Source: Pagrus major (Eukaryota; Chordata; Actinopteri; Spariformes; Sparidae). Taken from it: 64,000 nucleotides of DNA. The stretch covers positions 18,300,197 to 18,364,196 of the forward strand of contig NC_133230.1 of NCBI RefSeq assembly GCF_040436345.1, given 5' to 3'. The notes beneath the pieces were generated by a model. It had not been told where the DNA came from. It saw only the letters and a program-made list of their open reading frames with translations, and did not search any database. Both the position numbers and the translations under genes were made by a program. Of the stretch, positions 1-10,545 are shown piece after piece. Position 1 is the first letter of the stretch; every line of letters starts with the position of its first letter.

Positions 1-1
1 C

Positions 2-169
2 GGTGCGCTACCTGTTGGTGGGGTAAATCCACCCATCGAAGAACAAGTCAGACGGATGTGCCGAGTCCGGCCTGAAGGAGGATCTGCCCCTGAGTCCACT
101 GCTAGAAAGAAAACGAGACAAAAATCCTATAACCGTATTTCAGAGGACCTCAGTGAAAAAATAAAATGA
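2..169 (+). other. Open frame at the window edge, unidentified
   Basis: This frame is open from the first base of the window to a TGA at 167-169, about 55 codons. It is rich in Arg, Pro, Glu and Lys, and its first 110 bases are more GC-rich than what follows. Only the last part, from about 130, reappears in the related block at 15250, so the first 110 bases lie outside the tandem repeat seen here. It could be the 3' end of an exon or a transposon ORF, or chance. I recognise no family. Confidence 0.2.
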
Positions 170-720
170 CTGTGCAAGCAATTACAAAGGTTTGAAAAAT
201 ACTAGAAAATGCTAAAGAAATGAGGCAAATAATATCAGACCACCATAGGTGGCAGCTTCCTTCACAATGAGTGAAGAATGATACCATTCACTAGAATTTC
301 CTGCTGGTCTTGGGCGTTAAAGCACAGACCATGAACCTCAGAGCTGCTGCATCCAGTCTGGCAGAGAACCTTTGTTGCATGACAACAACAAAGTTCCTCT
401 TTTGTATAGATGAGCTTTTGAATTGGTGTGAATTTGTTCAGTACGTTAGACAGTATTCACATCTGAGGTACTGCATTTATGATGATGGATAATAGATGAA
501 TACTCAATATTTCATTAAACCTGCTACATGTAAAAGTATATTTATGAAACAGCAAAACACAAACAAACTTTTTGGAATTTCTGTTTGTTTACAACACAAC
601 AACAGTGAGTCGATAATGACTGAATTTCGTTTTAGAGTGAACTATTCCTTTAAGCCAACTGTGTCTTTAACATTTACTGCATCCATACTCTCACTACAGT
701 GTTAAATTAACTTCAAATTA
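121..720. repeat. Tandem-unit block A, copy 0
   Basis: This block matches 15242-15715 closely, including the stretch that begins at the caccataggtggcagcttcc motif (241 here, 15357 there). It is non-coding; the short open frames in it are not conserved as protein. It belongs to the unit left of the window-truncated copy. After about 600 the sequence changes to a stretch shared with the start of block D at 5420 and 16085. Confidence 0.75.
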
Positions 721-1855
721 AGTGCATTAATAAGAATGATTTTTTTTTTAAACTCTTGATTCAAGAGTACAAACAGTACAACAGTTTACTGTCTAGCTTC
801 AAAAAGTATGGGATAAAGCAGATCAACATCTTGCATTAAACATGTTGAGACAAGACAGAGCTGCCAGTGAGATGTTGGCATGTAAGAAAGAAAACATGTC
901 GGAGGGTTGTCGGGCCATCTGCAGCCATGTATGTGGCAACAAAACAGGGTGTGTATAAGTAGACCTCTGGACTCCTGGAGTGTTTTTTTCTGGTGACCAT
1001 AACATACAGCGATTTTTAAGGGACAATATGTAAGAATTTTTGTTGAAAAGCTTAAAAAAACAACTTAAACTATTAACAGAATGTGAATAAACAGCAGTTT
1101 TGGCATAGTGATGTTTATGTATTATGTTGCAGGGGTAAGCATGCTAATCAGCTGGCCACAGCCCATTCTGGTTTGAAAGCTCCTGTACTAGCAGTGTAAA
1201 CACTGACTACCCTGGTCCTGAGCACCCTGTCCGAACCACTAGCTGCATGGCTAACTGAGCTAACTAGCTAAGGGCAGCTACAGTTAGCAGCAGTTGGCGG
1301 TTACTCTGATGATACGTCGTTCCTTATTAGTTTGAAGTATGAGTTTGACAGGTGGCCAATTAATACATATTGCACCTTTAAGCCAAAACACAATCAAGTG
1401 TTTTTTGTGCTTAAACCTAACCAGAGCACAGCTTTGTAAAAAATAGCATCTTTGTTTAAAGTTAACTTTTGCAAAGAAGCTGCTTACTATGGTCAGACAG
1501 CACCAGAGACACACTCCCAGAGACTGCTCCAGAGACACTCAGACTGAGCACCAACATGGGTGAGGTGCAGACTGAGGTGGACCAAGCCTCTGTGAGGCGT
1601 TTGAAAAACGTAAACATATTCTTTTGTGTCTGAATTTAGCAAAAGTGTTTTCAGTGCATATTGTTATATCATTTGAAATTATATGTTTTCACTGATATAT
1701 TGAGGGGGATAAACCTTTGTGTGCCCATGAAGGTAGGGTCCGGACTGCTCTCCTTTATATGGTGTCATACCATAGACTATGGGTCATACTCCCCTGATGG
1801 TTTTGAATAGGCCCAGATGTTAATGTCAATTAGACTAACACCATTTTCACAAAAA
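721..1855. repeat. Tandem-unit blocks D (start) and B, copy 0
   Basis: The first 170 bases match the start of block D (5480-5640, 16140-16350). From about 910 the sequence matches 6985-7925 almost base for base and 17465-18245 less closely. Most of D (about 1.3 kb in the other units) is missing here, so copy 0 has a D deletion. No gene is seen. The block contains a MITE. Confidence 0.8.
1015..1382. mobile_element. MITE with about 20-bp terminal inverted repeats
   Basis: The left end (tttaagggacaatatgtaag) is the imperfect reverse complement of the right end (taatacatattgcacctttaa region, 1361-1382). It has no coding capacity. The same element sits at the same place in the other B blocks, so it was inserted before the tandem duplication. 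The ends resemble common teleost MITEs with a TTAAAGGTGCAATATGTAA-type terminus; the superfamily is not determined. Confidence 0.6.
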
Positions 1856-1859
1856 AATA

Positions 1860-3540
1860 AAAATAAAACACAAATCCCCATCATCAAGACACAAAGCTGT
1901 AAGTTTATTTACAGATCAGCAAAAGAAGTCTCGGACTTCTGCTTAAATGCCACTCCAATAAATTGATCATGGATAAAGTTCCACAATTGATACACAAAGG
2001 TTATTTCAGTAACAGTGATGTTGTGTTAATACCGTAAAGAGACATTGGTATGACTTTGTGACCTATCACTCTTCAGGCTACTGTGTGCACAAGCATGCAA
2101 ATGTATGTACAGTGTATAAATAGCAGTTGGACATTTGTTTAGCATTAAAATATCACAAAACGGTCGCAATGACACCATGTAAATGCACAAAAAAACAGGT
2201 TCAGACACATATTCACAGACATGACCACAGGAAAATCTTACATCACACACATTACACATTACATCCCACAGTGTTAAGACCGTCATGAGACACAGAGCGT
2301 GTTTCCATCTCTCTTGTCCATTATTTCCATTATCTTAATTTGTGCCCATTACTTCTGCAAAACAAAACAAGATTGTGGTATTGCTGTTAAATGATGTCGC
2401 ATTTTACTTTGCTGTTGCTTCATCAGAAATGCTTTCATAGGCTACTTAACAGACTAAGTGCTAAAATGGCGGACACAGAAATTTGAGTCTCATATCCTTG
2501 AAAGTTGGAGCAGATGTGGTGGACTACACAATGTCAACTGGATCCCTTGCGTTCATTTCTTTTGCTCTGTTGATGTAAGTTGACAGGCATTGCCTTGTGC
2601 TGCTGCCTAACTTTCCATCTGAAGTGTTTCCCAGAGAAGGCTCAGGACACACAACGATACACAAAAACCTAAATTGTCATCAGACCAAGTCATCTAATCC
2701 AACATTTGTTTATCACTGGGAAAAGACCCAATCAAAATAAGCAACGTATTGTGACAGCATACAACTGTGCTTTTGCCTTCGCGTGGAGTGAAACTATTGC
2801 ATTTACCAGAGTACTGTAGTTAAGTACAAATTCAAGGTACTTGTTCTTTACTTCACTGTTTCCATTTTATGCAACTTCAAACTTCATTTTCACTTCATCT
2901 CAGAGGCAAATATTGTACTTTGTACTACACTTTATTTGTCCGACCTCTTACGTTACCAGATCACAATGTTTCATTCTCTTCCTTTCCAGTGAAAACCACT
3001 TATCTTCAAATATGATTGTGAAAGTCTGTGATTAATTGAAGGATTATGGGTTGGGAAAATGTTCTTACTTCTTAAGCTAAACAAACTAAAAACCCTCTTG
3101 AATGAGCTGGATGATGCATCGTCACACAGCTGAAGACGGGGCTGTTTTTCTGAGTTCATTAAAGCTGCTGTAAGTGATTTTTTATTTCATTAAAGTAAGT
3201 GTTTAATGGACCTATATTTCAAGAGTAATCACTGTTATAGATGTAGATATAACATCTATGACAGTGATGTAGATTAAAGTGCTGTAAAAGAGAAAAGAAA
3301 TTTTCTTGAATGCATTTCCATTTTATCCAATCAGGACAGAGAACTCCATTTTTAACTAAAAAAACGACAACGCTTACAACAGCTTTAAGATTTGACTTTG
3401 AGATCTATTCATTGTCTTGACTTCTTCAACTTTTTTGCAAACAGTGGTTAAAACACAAAATGGTCAGGTCCAGGTCATTTTGTTGAAATGTGTGACAAAA
3501 AACAAACCCTGACTTCTGAAAAACATCAAATTTATGCAGA
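1860..3540. repeat. Block C, 3' flank of receptor 1
   Basis: This non-coding stretch lies downstream of the receptor on the minus strand and matches 11346-13116 almost throughout. Part of it also matches 7926-8507 and 9511-10257. Short frames here (for example 2841-3035) are also found in the copy but look like chance. It should contain the 3' UTR of the receptor. I could not fix a poly(A) site. Confidence 0.75.
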
Positions 3541-4579
3541 TCAACTTGAGAAATTCACCAGTTTAAAGCTTCTCGACAGATTCGAGCGTGTGGAGGTTGT
3601 GCTGAAAGACCCTTCACCTCCCCGCTGCTTGAAGACTTCGTGGACTTTTTTCCGGAAGTTCTTCCCTACAATGACGTAGAGGAGGGGGTTGAGAACACTG
3701 TTGAAGAAGGCTAAGTAGACGAAGATGTGGGAGCAGGTGTCCAAGATGCTGAGGTTTGTTTTCAGGAGTTTTGACCTTTCGAGCAATTCTACTATCCTAA
3801 GCACGTGAAATGGCATCCAGCAGATCACGAAAGCCAGGAGAACCACAAGCACCAGAGTGGTGGCCTTGTGCTCAACATTCTGTCTGTGTGACCCCTCCAT
3901 TAAATGGTTTTGCAGAGCTTTAATTATCTTGAAAGTGCAGTAAGAAATAATGATAATGGGGATGATGAAGCTGAACGAAATATGCAACCCCTCAAACAGT
4001 GAAACTGTGCCATCTGGATAGTGAAGATAGCACTGAGAATGATTACCGTTAGTTTCCACATCCCGGTAAATGAGTGTGGGAACACCCATGAGCAAGCCGA
4101 AACCCCACACCACCAGACAGCCCAGTCGAGCATATTTTGGCCTGCGCATTCTGTTATGGGACATTGTATGCACCAGTGCCACATAGCGATCTATGCTAAC
4201 TAGAACTAGGAAGTAGATGCTGCAGTACATGTTCATGTTAATGCCCAGGTTGACCAATCGGCACAGGACTGGACCAAACATCCAGTTATGCATGTTGGAT
4301 AAGTTGACAGCCCAGAAGGGCAAACAGGCCAATAGGACGAGGTCAGCAACAGCCAGGTTGCTCAAGTAGATCTCAGGCACAGTGCAGGCCTTCTTGTGGA
4401 AGAAGAAAACCATCAGGACAAACAGATTAAACACGATCCCCAGCACAGTGAAGACCAGGATACACACCGGCACCACTGTGACAATCCAGTCCTCAGTTGG
4501 GACTTCAATTGGAACGTCAGATACATTTGTGCTGTTTGGGGCTTCACCTGTTGCCATAGCGCTGATGTTAGTGGGAACA
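3541..4579 (-). CDS. Kinin (bradykinin B2-type) receptor paralogue 1, main exon
   Basis: Class A GPCR of the bradykinin receptor family. By family knowledge it is a Gq/Gi-coupled plasma-membrane receptor for kinin peptides. With the 20-nt exon at 5836-5855 the protein is 352 aa. TM1 is about 40-66, TM2 75-99, TM3 110-137, TM4 157-178, TM5 205-229, TM6 243-272, TM7 283-311. Visible motifs: DRY 137-139, CWMP 260-263, NPLLY 304-308, Cys113-Cys190 as the conserved ECL1/ECL2 disulfide, possible N-glycosylation at 11, 22, 25 and 186, and a Ser/Thr-rich tail 331-344. A polypyrimidine tract and AG (4581-4580) precede the exon; AG joins T to make Ser7, in frame. Met15 (4555-4557) is the alternative start if exon 1 is unused. 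Odd points: Glu271 replaces the TM6 Asp of human B2, and the N-terminus/ECL3 cysteine pair is absent. Near-identical to the gene at 13117. Confidence 0.93.
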
Positions 4580-5835
4580 CTGTGGAGAGACAGAGGACAG
4601 CAAACAAGACAAAACATAAAAACAAAGACAATTTTGAAATCATGACAAGAAATGTTGAGAAACAGTGAATTCTAAGTAATGCTGAACATTCTGATACAGT
4701 AATGTTTTCCCAGTTTAATGCAGTTTCCTCAGAGGCTGGGAACTTCTGGTGGTTTTCTGTTGTGAGAAATGAAATAGTTTTGAATTCAGTAATCAATGTA
4801 TGGTAGAGAACATATCAGGATGTGAGAGGAGGGGAGATTTCCCTTCCCCCTTAGGTTTCAAGGGTCAGAAAGTCACATGAGGGGCAATTCTCTCTGCCTG
4901 AGGTGTTTACAGGAAGGTAGATAGGATGACATTTACGGTCCTAATAAAACATCAAAGGGTGAAAGGCAGTATCAACACCAACATCATGGGGTCATTGTTG
5001 TGGGAAGGAGTAATTACCAACTGTCGTAAAAGTATGTAAACCCTACTCTGTTGTATTTAAGTCGGAAACATTTGGAAGACTGCAGAGAACACTTCTGGTC
5101 TTCTCTCCATGCAGCATGTATTAAAGAGATCTGATTCATCACACCGAGTCTAAAATTCTTCGGAGAATTAGCAACTCTCTACCTCAACAAGGAGAATTCC
5201 CCTTACACCCTTAGATACAAAAGGGTGACAAATGTCAGCCTGAATATGAGTCAGTTTGACGACGCTCTTGTCTGGTACACCACTGTGATAGCTAGGTGCC
5301 AAAAACATAAGTAGTTGCTGGAAAGAAGAAACAGTAACAACACTGCAGCCTTTTTCCATCACTTGTATGCATATGCAACAGTTGGATTTGTTGGCTCGTG
5401 TGATACTATTTTTAGCGCTTAAGCCGACTGTGTCTTTAACATTTACTGCATCCATACTTCACTACAGTGTTAAATTAATTTCTTTTTAAACTCTTGATTC
5501 TATAGTACAAACAGTACAACAGCTTACTGTCTAGTTTAAAAAAACATGGGATAAAGCAGATCAACATCTAGCATTAAACATATTGAGACAAGACAGAGCT
5601 GCCAATGAGATGTTGGCATGTAAGAAAGAAAACAGAATAAAGAAAAACAGGTTGTGCCCATATGTCACGGTTAGATTCCACCCTTTTATGTTTAAGATGG
5701 CTTTTTTCCATGAAAGTTAGTACATTCTTGTAGTGTCAGCATAACCTTGTTATAAAGTACTAAACATTACATGTTGAACATGCTACGATGTTGATGGCCC
5801 TTGTTAACTACGGTAAATAACAAACGTATGCATAC

Positions 5836-5855
5836 CTTGTTTGCAGATGATTCAT
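5836..5855 (-). CDS. Receptor paralogue 1, coding exon 1 (20 nt)
   Basis: ATG plus 17 nt encode MNHLQT and the first two bases of Ser7. A GT donor follows (5835-5834; CAAG then GTATGC). Joining to the acceptor at 4580 keeps the frame into the main exon (MNHLQTSVPTNIS). The same exon, at the same phase and length, is present at 16565-16584 and 30316-30335, which strongly supports it. The 5' UTR continues upstream to about 5985. The intron is about 1.26 kb. Confidence 0.8.
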
Positions 5856-6011
5856 TCTTCCTTCAGATGTAAGTCCAGAAATAACACGTCCAGACACACC
5901 ACACTGTCCCTGTACCGTCCTCTACTCTGCTCTAAGTCTGTCTTGCTCTCTGAAAGGAGGAGGGAACAGATGTGAAAGTGATCTCAGATGATGAGAGCCA
6001 AATTTCCAAAA

Positions 6012-6019
6012 TTTATATT
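6012..6019 (-). promoter_or_regulatory. Candidate TATA box for receptor paralogue 1
   Basis: The minus strand reads CCAATATAAATTTT here, about 160 nt upstream of the exon-1 ATG, with a purine/pyrimidine-biased conserved 5' UTR between. The corresponding place in paralogue 2 (about 16733-16755) has lost the TATA-like core. The transcription start is inferred near 5985, not observed. Confidence 0.4.
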
Positions 6020-6407
6020 GGCACCAATGACTTAGAAAGCTGTGTCAACCCTCCCCTTCCCCCACCCTCCACTTGCATCATGCTGTTCCTCTTCTGTTTT
6101 TTCTACTTCTTCTAGTAGCACTGCATGCACATCACAGTCTGCTTGTCAGAGTTTGCTTCTACATATGTTTTTTTAAAGGCATGCCCTCAGAGATGTTTGT
6201 TTATAACATTATCTTAAAAGGTCAATATTTTTTGTCAACAGACTTGTCCCTAGATGTGGAAGTTTGTACACCAACATGGGTGGTATTTCATCTGCTCTCT
6301 ATCTCTCTATAAATATCATCTATTGATTTATGAAGATGGTGTTGACTGTGCAGTAGAAATTCCAAAGAAAAAAGCAAGTCATGTCAACAGGGTTGAGGTC
6401 CTGTGTA

Positions 6408-6665
6408 TCACAATCAGAAGTCCTTTATTAGTCCCGCAAACGAGGAAATTTGTGCGTCACAGCAGCCAAAGGACAGTTCAATAGGCAGTGTATTGTACAC
6501 ACTTGGGGTGTATCAGTCTATCGCTGAAGGAGCAGCCCAGTGCTGTGATTGTGACCTGCAGGAGGTGGGACTCCTTCACCAGCAGCAATGACAGCTTATC
6601 CACCATCCTGCTCTCTCCCACTACCTGCACTGGGTCAAGAGGGCATCCCAGGATGAGATAGTATG
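6408..6665 (-). mobile_element. Non-LTR retrotransposon 3'-end fragment
   Basis: The left edge carries the tcctttattagtcccgcaaa tail sequence common in teleost genomes. It is followed by about 200 bases that read on the minus strand like the end of a LINE reverse-transcriptase unit. The unit-3 copy lacks it: there, ctgtgtat continues straight into gagatagtcac. So it was inserted into unit 1 after, or independently of, the duplication. The LINE clade is uncertain; Rex1/Babar-like is my best guess. Confidence 0.5.
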
Positions 6666-6975
6666 AGAGAGTCAGCAGTGCTGTTTGGAGTGATCCCAGT
6701 TAAAGCATCCTCCCTGCAGCTGCCAAAAAAACATTCCTGTCAAGCTGAGTGGGGATACACAGAAAAGATTCTCAAGTGTCGGACGCATCTTTCAGGCCAG
6801 TCACCAGGATGAAAATTTAAGCAGTTACATTTCTGCACCTGTCATAGGCTACGTATTGTATTTATATGTCCGCAAAACGTGTCATATCACGTTCACATTA
6901 CATGTTAATTAACTGACTGAGGCGACGTTTCAATATTTGTAAACGTGACACCAGTGGATATTTTCCAGATATTTT

Positions 6976-7925
6976 TGGAGGGATGTCGGGCCATCTGCAG
7001 CCATGTATATGGCAACAAAACAGGGTGTGTATAAGTAGACCTCTGGACTCCTGGAGTGTTTTTTTCTGGTGACCATAACATACAGCGATTTTTAAGGGAC
7101 AATATGTAAGAATTTTTGTTGAAAAGCTTAAAAAAACAACTTAAACTATTAACAGAATGTGAATAAACAGCAGTTTTGGCATAGTGATGTTTATGTATTA
7201 TGTTGCAGGGGTAAGCATGCTAATCAGCTGGCCACAGCCCATTCTGGTTTGAAAGCTCCTGTACTAGCAGTGTAAACACTGACTACCCTGGTCCTGAGCA
7301 CCCTGTCCGAACCACTAGCTGCATGGCTAACTGAGCTAACTACCTAAGGGCAGCTACAGTTAGCAGCAGTTGGCGGTTACTCTGATGATACGTCGTTCCT
7401 TATTAGTTTAAAGTATGAGTTTGACAGGTGGCCAATTAATACATATTGCACCTTTAAGCCAAAACACAATCAAGTGTTTTTTGTGCTTAAACCTAACCAG
7501 AGCACAGCTTTGTAAAAAATAGCATCTTTGTTTAAAGTTAACTTTTGCAAAGAAGCTGCTTACTATGGTCAGGCAGCACCAGAGACACACTCCCAGAGAC
7601 TGCTCCAGAGACACTCAGACTGAGCACCAACATGGGTGAGGTGCAGACTGAGGTGGACCAAGCCTCTGTGAGGCGTTTGAAAAACGTAAACATATTCTTT
7701 TGTGTCTGAATTTAGCAAAAGTGTTTTCAGTGCATATTGTTATATCATTTGAAATTATATGTTTTCACTGATATATTGAGGGGGATAAACCTTTGTGTGC
7801 CCATGAAGGTAGGGTCCGGACTGCTCTCCTTTATATGGTGTCATACCATAGACTATGGGTCATACTCCCCTGATGGTTTTGAATAGGCCCAGATGTTAAT
7901 GTCAATTAGACTAACACCATTTTCA
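6976..7925. repeat. Block B, unit 1
   Basis: This is close to identical to 910-1855 and more diverged from 17460-18245. It is non-coding. The strong match to copy 0 suggests these two B blocks separated more recently than either did from unit 3, or were homogenised by gene conversion. Confidence 0.8.
7091..7456. mobile_element. MITE, unit 1 copy
   Basis: Same element and terminal inverted repeats as 1015-1382, at the orthologous place in block B. Confidence 0.6.
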
Positions 7926-8507
7926 CAAAAAAAATAAAAAATAAAACACAAATCCCCATCATCAAGACACAAAGCTGTAAGTTTATTTACAGATCAGCAA
8001 AAGAAGTCTCGGACTTCTGCTTAAATGCCACTCCAATAAATTGATCATGGATAAAGTTCCACAATTGATACACAAAGGTTATTTCAGTAACAGTGATGTT
8101 GTGTTAATACCGTAAAGAGACATTGGTATGACTTTGTGACCTATCACTCTTCAGGCTACTGTGTGCACAAGCATGCAAATGTATGTACAGTGTATAAATA
8201 GCAGTTGGACATTTGTTAAGCAATGACACCATGTAAATGAACAAAAAAACAGATTCAGACACACATTCACAGACATGCCCACAGGAAAATCTTACATCAC
8301 ACACATTACACATTAAATCCCACAGTGTTAAGACCGCCATGAGACACAGAGCGTGTTTCCGTCTCTCTTGTCCATTATTTCCATTATCTTAATTTGTGCC
8401 CATTACTTCTGCGAAACAAAACACATTGTGGTATTGCTGTTAAATGATGTCGCATTTTACTTTGCTGTTGCTTCAGAAATACTTTCATAGGCTACTTAAC
8501 AGACTAA
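7926..8507. repeat. Block C remnant, unit 2, left part
   Basis: It matches 1850-2450, the 3' flank of a receptor, and is interrupted by the Harbinger insertion. A short deletion near 8218 removes about 40 bases that the other copies have. No receptor follows in this unit. Confidence 0.75.
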
Positions 8508-8677
8508 GGGCCGGATCTACTAAGATCCCAAATTGCTTGTACTAATCTGCGTGCGCAATCTAGACATTTGCGTGTGGGGTTGAACCGCGGTTTGCGGGCG
8601 ATTTACTAAGAGTGATTGTGTAAATGACAACAGGTGCAAACGTGTTGGAGACACGCCTATTTAAATGAGGGTTTAGC

Positions 8678-8990
8678 GTGTTTCATGGTTTTCAGCATGG
8701 CGAGTTTGAGAGAGCGTTGGTAGAGGAAGCGAATAAACATTTCAATGAGCTGCAGCAAAGGAATCTGACGGTCACGCAGAGGAACGCCGTGTGGGAGAAA
8801 ATCGGTGAAAAAGTTAATGCTGTTGGAAAAAACAGGCGAACAGTGGATGAAGTGAAAAGGAGATACCAAGACACCAGAAGAAGAACAAAAGAAAAACTGG
8901 CGTATAATAAAAAGTCTGCAAATAAAACAGGCGGGGGCACCGTGGATGAGATGCCTCTGACCAGCCTTGAGGAGCAGGTGCAATCCGCTC
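8678..8990 (+). pseudogene. Harbinger Myb/SANT-like protein, broken
   Basis: About 100 residues read as a Myb/SANT-like trihelix domain: an acidic first helix (ALVEEANKHF), then WEKIGEKVNAVG, then RTVDEVKRRYQDTRRRTKEK. This resembles the Myb_DNA-bind_5/NAIF1-type domain of Harbinger accessory proteins, which bind the transposon ends and help bring the nuclease into the nucleus. No in-frame ATG precedes the domain (the frame opens with GTG). After about 8945 the frame runs into reversed transposase sequence, so the C-terminus is lost. Confidence 0.75.
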
Positions 8991-9174
8991 TGAGTTCCTC
9001 CAACAGCTCCAAAATGGCAAGGCTGGATAGGCGATATGTTCTAATGATGGTTTCCTCATTCATCCCAAAAATGTTCACACGAGTGTGAAAAACGCGTTCT
9101 CGGCGTCTCCTTCCATTGTTTCGGCGTCTCGGTCTTGCAACAATAACCGCAGCCATGTGTGCGCAATTACGCAT
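8945..9174 (-). pseudogene. Harbinger (HARBI1-like) transposase, N-terminal fragment
   Basis: On the minus strand a frame starts near 9174 or 9156 and reads an Arg-rich segment (ARPRRRNNGRRRRERVFHTR), then EETIIRTYRLSSLAILELLEEL and a Cys/Ser/Arg stretch. This matches the general form of the N-terminus of HARBI1-family nucleases (basic region, then a helical YRLS..I..L segment). Everything after it, including the DDE catalytic core, is deleted. The frame then runs into antisense Myb sequence. Confidence 0.7.
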
Positions 9175-9510
9175 ACAAACCGTTTGCACCTTCCTTTGAG
9201 ACGTGTTAAATATAGACGCAGTTTCTATTAGCAAAATTGCTTTCAGGTTTGATAAATCACTTTGCATGTGCTTAATTAATATATTTACATTTTCTCCACC
9301 CAGAACACGCACAATTGCGTGTAAACGCCCCATATTGCATATTCATTGCTGCAAACGTACTAACTGGATGCAGACGCGCTATTTTGCACCTTTTGACAGA
9401 CGCAACCCTTTTTGCGAACTGTTAGTAAATCAGTTTGTACATTTTTTTGCATGTGCAAGGAGTTTGCACACGTTTTAATACACGCAAACCTTTAATAGAT
9501 CCGGCCCTAA

Positions 9511-10257
9511 GTGCTAAAATGGCAGTGGTGGACTACACAATGTCAACTGGATCTAATGCCTTGCGTTCATCCCTTCCCTTCCTTGCCTAACTTTCCATCT
9601 GAAGTGTTGCTTAGAGAAGGCTCAGGACACACAACGATACACAAAAACCTAAATTGTCATCAGACAAAGTCATCTAATCCAACATTTGTTTATCACTTGG
9701 AAAAGACCCAATCAAAATAAGCAGCATATCGTGACAGCATACACCTGTGCTTTTGCCTTCGCGTCCCTGGCCTCTTGGCCAGTGATGGAGTGAAACTATT
9801 GCATTTACCAGAGTACTGTAGTTAAGTATAAATTCAAGGTACTGTTTCTATTTCATGCAACTTTATACTTCAATTCCACTTCATCTCAGAGGCAAATATC
9901 GTAATTTCTACTACACTTTATTTGTCTGACCGCTTACGTTACTAGATCACAATGTATCATGCCCTTCCTGTCCAGTGAAAACACCGTCACACAGCTGAAA
10001 ACGGGGCTGTTTTTCTGAGCTCATTAAAGCTGCTGTAAGTGATTGTTTTTCTTGCATTGATGTACATGTAGATCAAACAGTAGACAGAGTAGTTAAAATG
10101 AGCTCTATAACAGTAAACTGCAACATACACATGCAGCTGTAATATTAATCCAAAAACACCAGATATAATTGGAAAACACTGACAGGGACCATTTTACCAC
10201 ACACACACTGATCACTTTCACTTTTCAAGTACAACACTGGTTAAAACACAAAATGAA
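9511..10257. repeat. Block C remnant, unit 2, right part
   Basis: It matches 2455-3180 with several deletions, then the short stretch around 3436-3460 (gtggttaaaacacaaaatg). The match stops about 80 bases before the place where the receptor's last codon would lie. The receptor gene is absent from this unit. Confidence 0.65.
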
Positions 10258-10545
10258 CATCACCTTTAAGCCAAAACACAAGTGGTTTTTGTGCTTAAAC
10301 CTAACCAGAGCAAAAGCACATCTTTGTAAGAAGCGAAAAAATAGCATCTTTGTTTAAAGCTAACTTTTGCAAAGAAGCTGCTTACTATGGTCAGGCAGCA
10401 CCAGAGACACACTCCCAGAGACTGCTCCAGAGACACTCAGACTGAGCTCGTGACAGATTCAGGTTCCCAGTTTTGTTCATGGTAGCAACGACACCATGTA
10501 AATGAACAGAAAAACAGATTCAGACACATGTGTGGCACCCTGGAC
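10258..10545. repeat. Chimeric junction of B and C pieces, unit 2
   Basis: From 10258 the sequence jumps to block B (matching about 1371-1545), then a piece like 18298-18340 (gacagattcaggttcccagt). It then jumps to a piece of block C (caccatgtaaatgaaca, as at 8226). These joins replace the expected receptor and look like repeat-mediated deletion or recombination scars. Confidence 0.55.

Larger units (their letters stand above)
5400..6975. repeat. Block D, unit 1 (promoter side of receptor 1)
   Basis: The block matches 16060-17440, including the exon-1 region. It differs by a LINE-like insertion at about 6408-6665 that is absent from the copy at 17090-17110. Apart from exon 1 and the promoter there is no gene in it. 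Confidence 0.75.
8508..9507. mobile_element. PIF/Harbinger DNA transposon, internally deleted
   Basis: A 1,000-bp element with terminal inverted repeats GGGCCGGATCTA at both ends and a TAA duplication at 8505-8507 and 9508-9510. The empty site is present in block C of units 1 and 3 (agactaagtgctaaaatgg at about 2450 and 11961), which proves the insertion boundaries. Harbinger elements duplicate a 3-bp TWA target and carry two genes, a Myb-like DNA-binding protein and a DDE nuclease. Fragments of both are seen here on opposite strands, joined by an internal deletion. The core of the nuclease is missing, so the copy cannot mobilise itself. Confidence 0.9.

Noticed and set aside
1284-1538. 84-codon minus frame repeated at 7408-7614
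   Set aside because: It is conserved only because block B is duplicated, and it runs over a MITE end. No protein family fits.
2026-2286. 86-codon minus frame repeated at 8104 and 11535
   Set aside because: In the 8104 copy the frame is shortened by a deletion of about 40 bases, with no sign of selection. It is better read as non-coding 3' flank.
4413-4796. 127-codon minus-strand frame overlapping receptor 1, and the like at 13989-14363
   Set aside because: It is a different reading frame across the receptor exon and its intron border. It is kept in both copies only because the DNA is duplicated.
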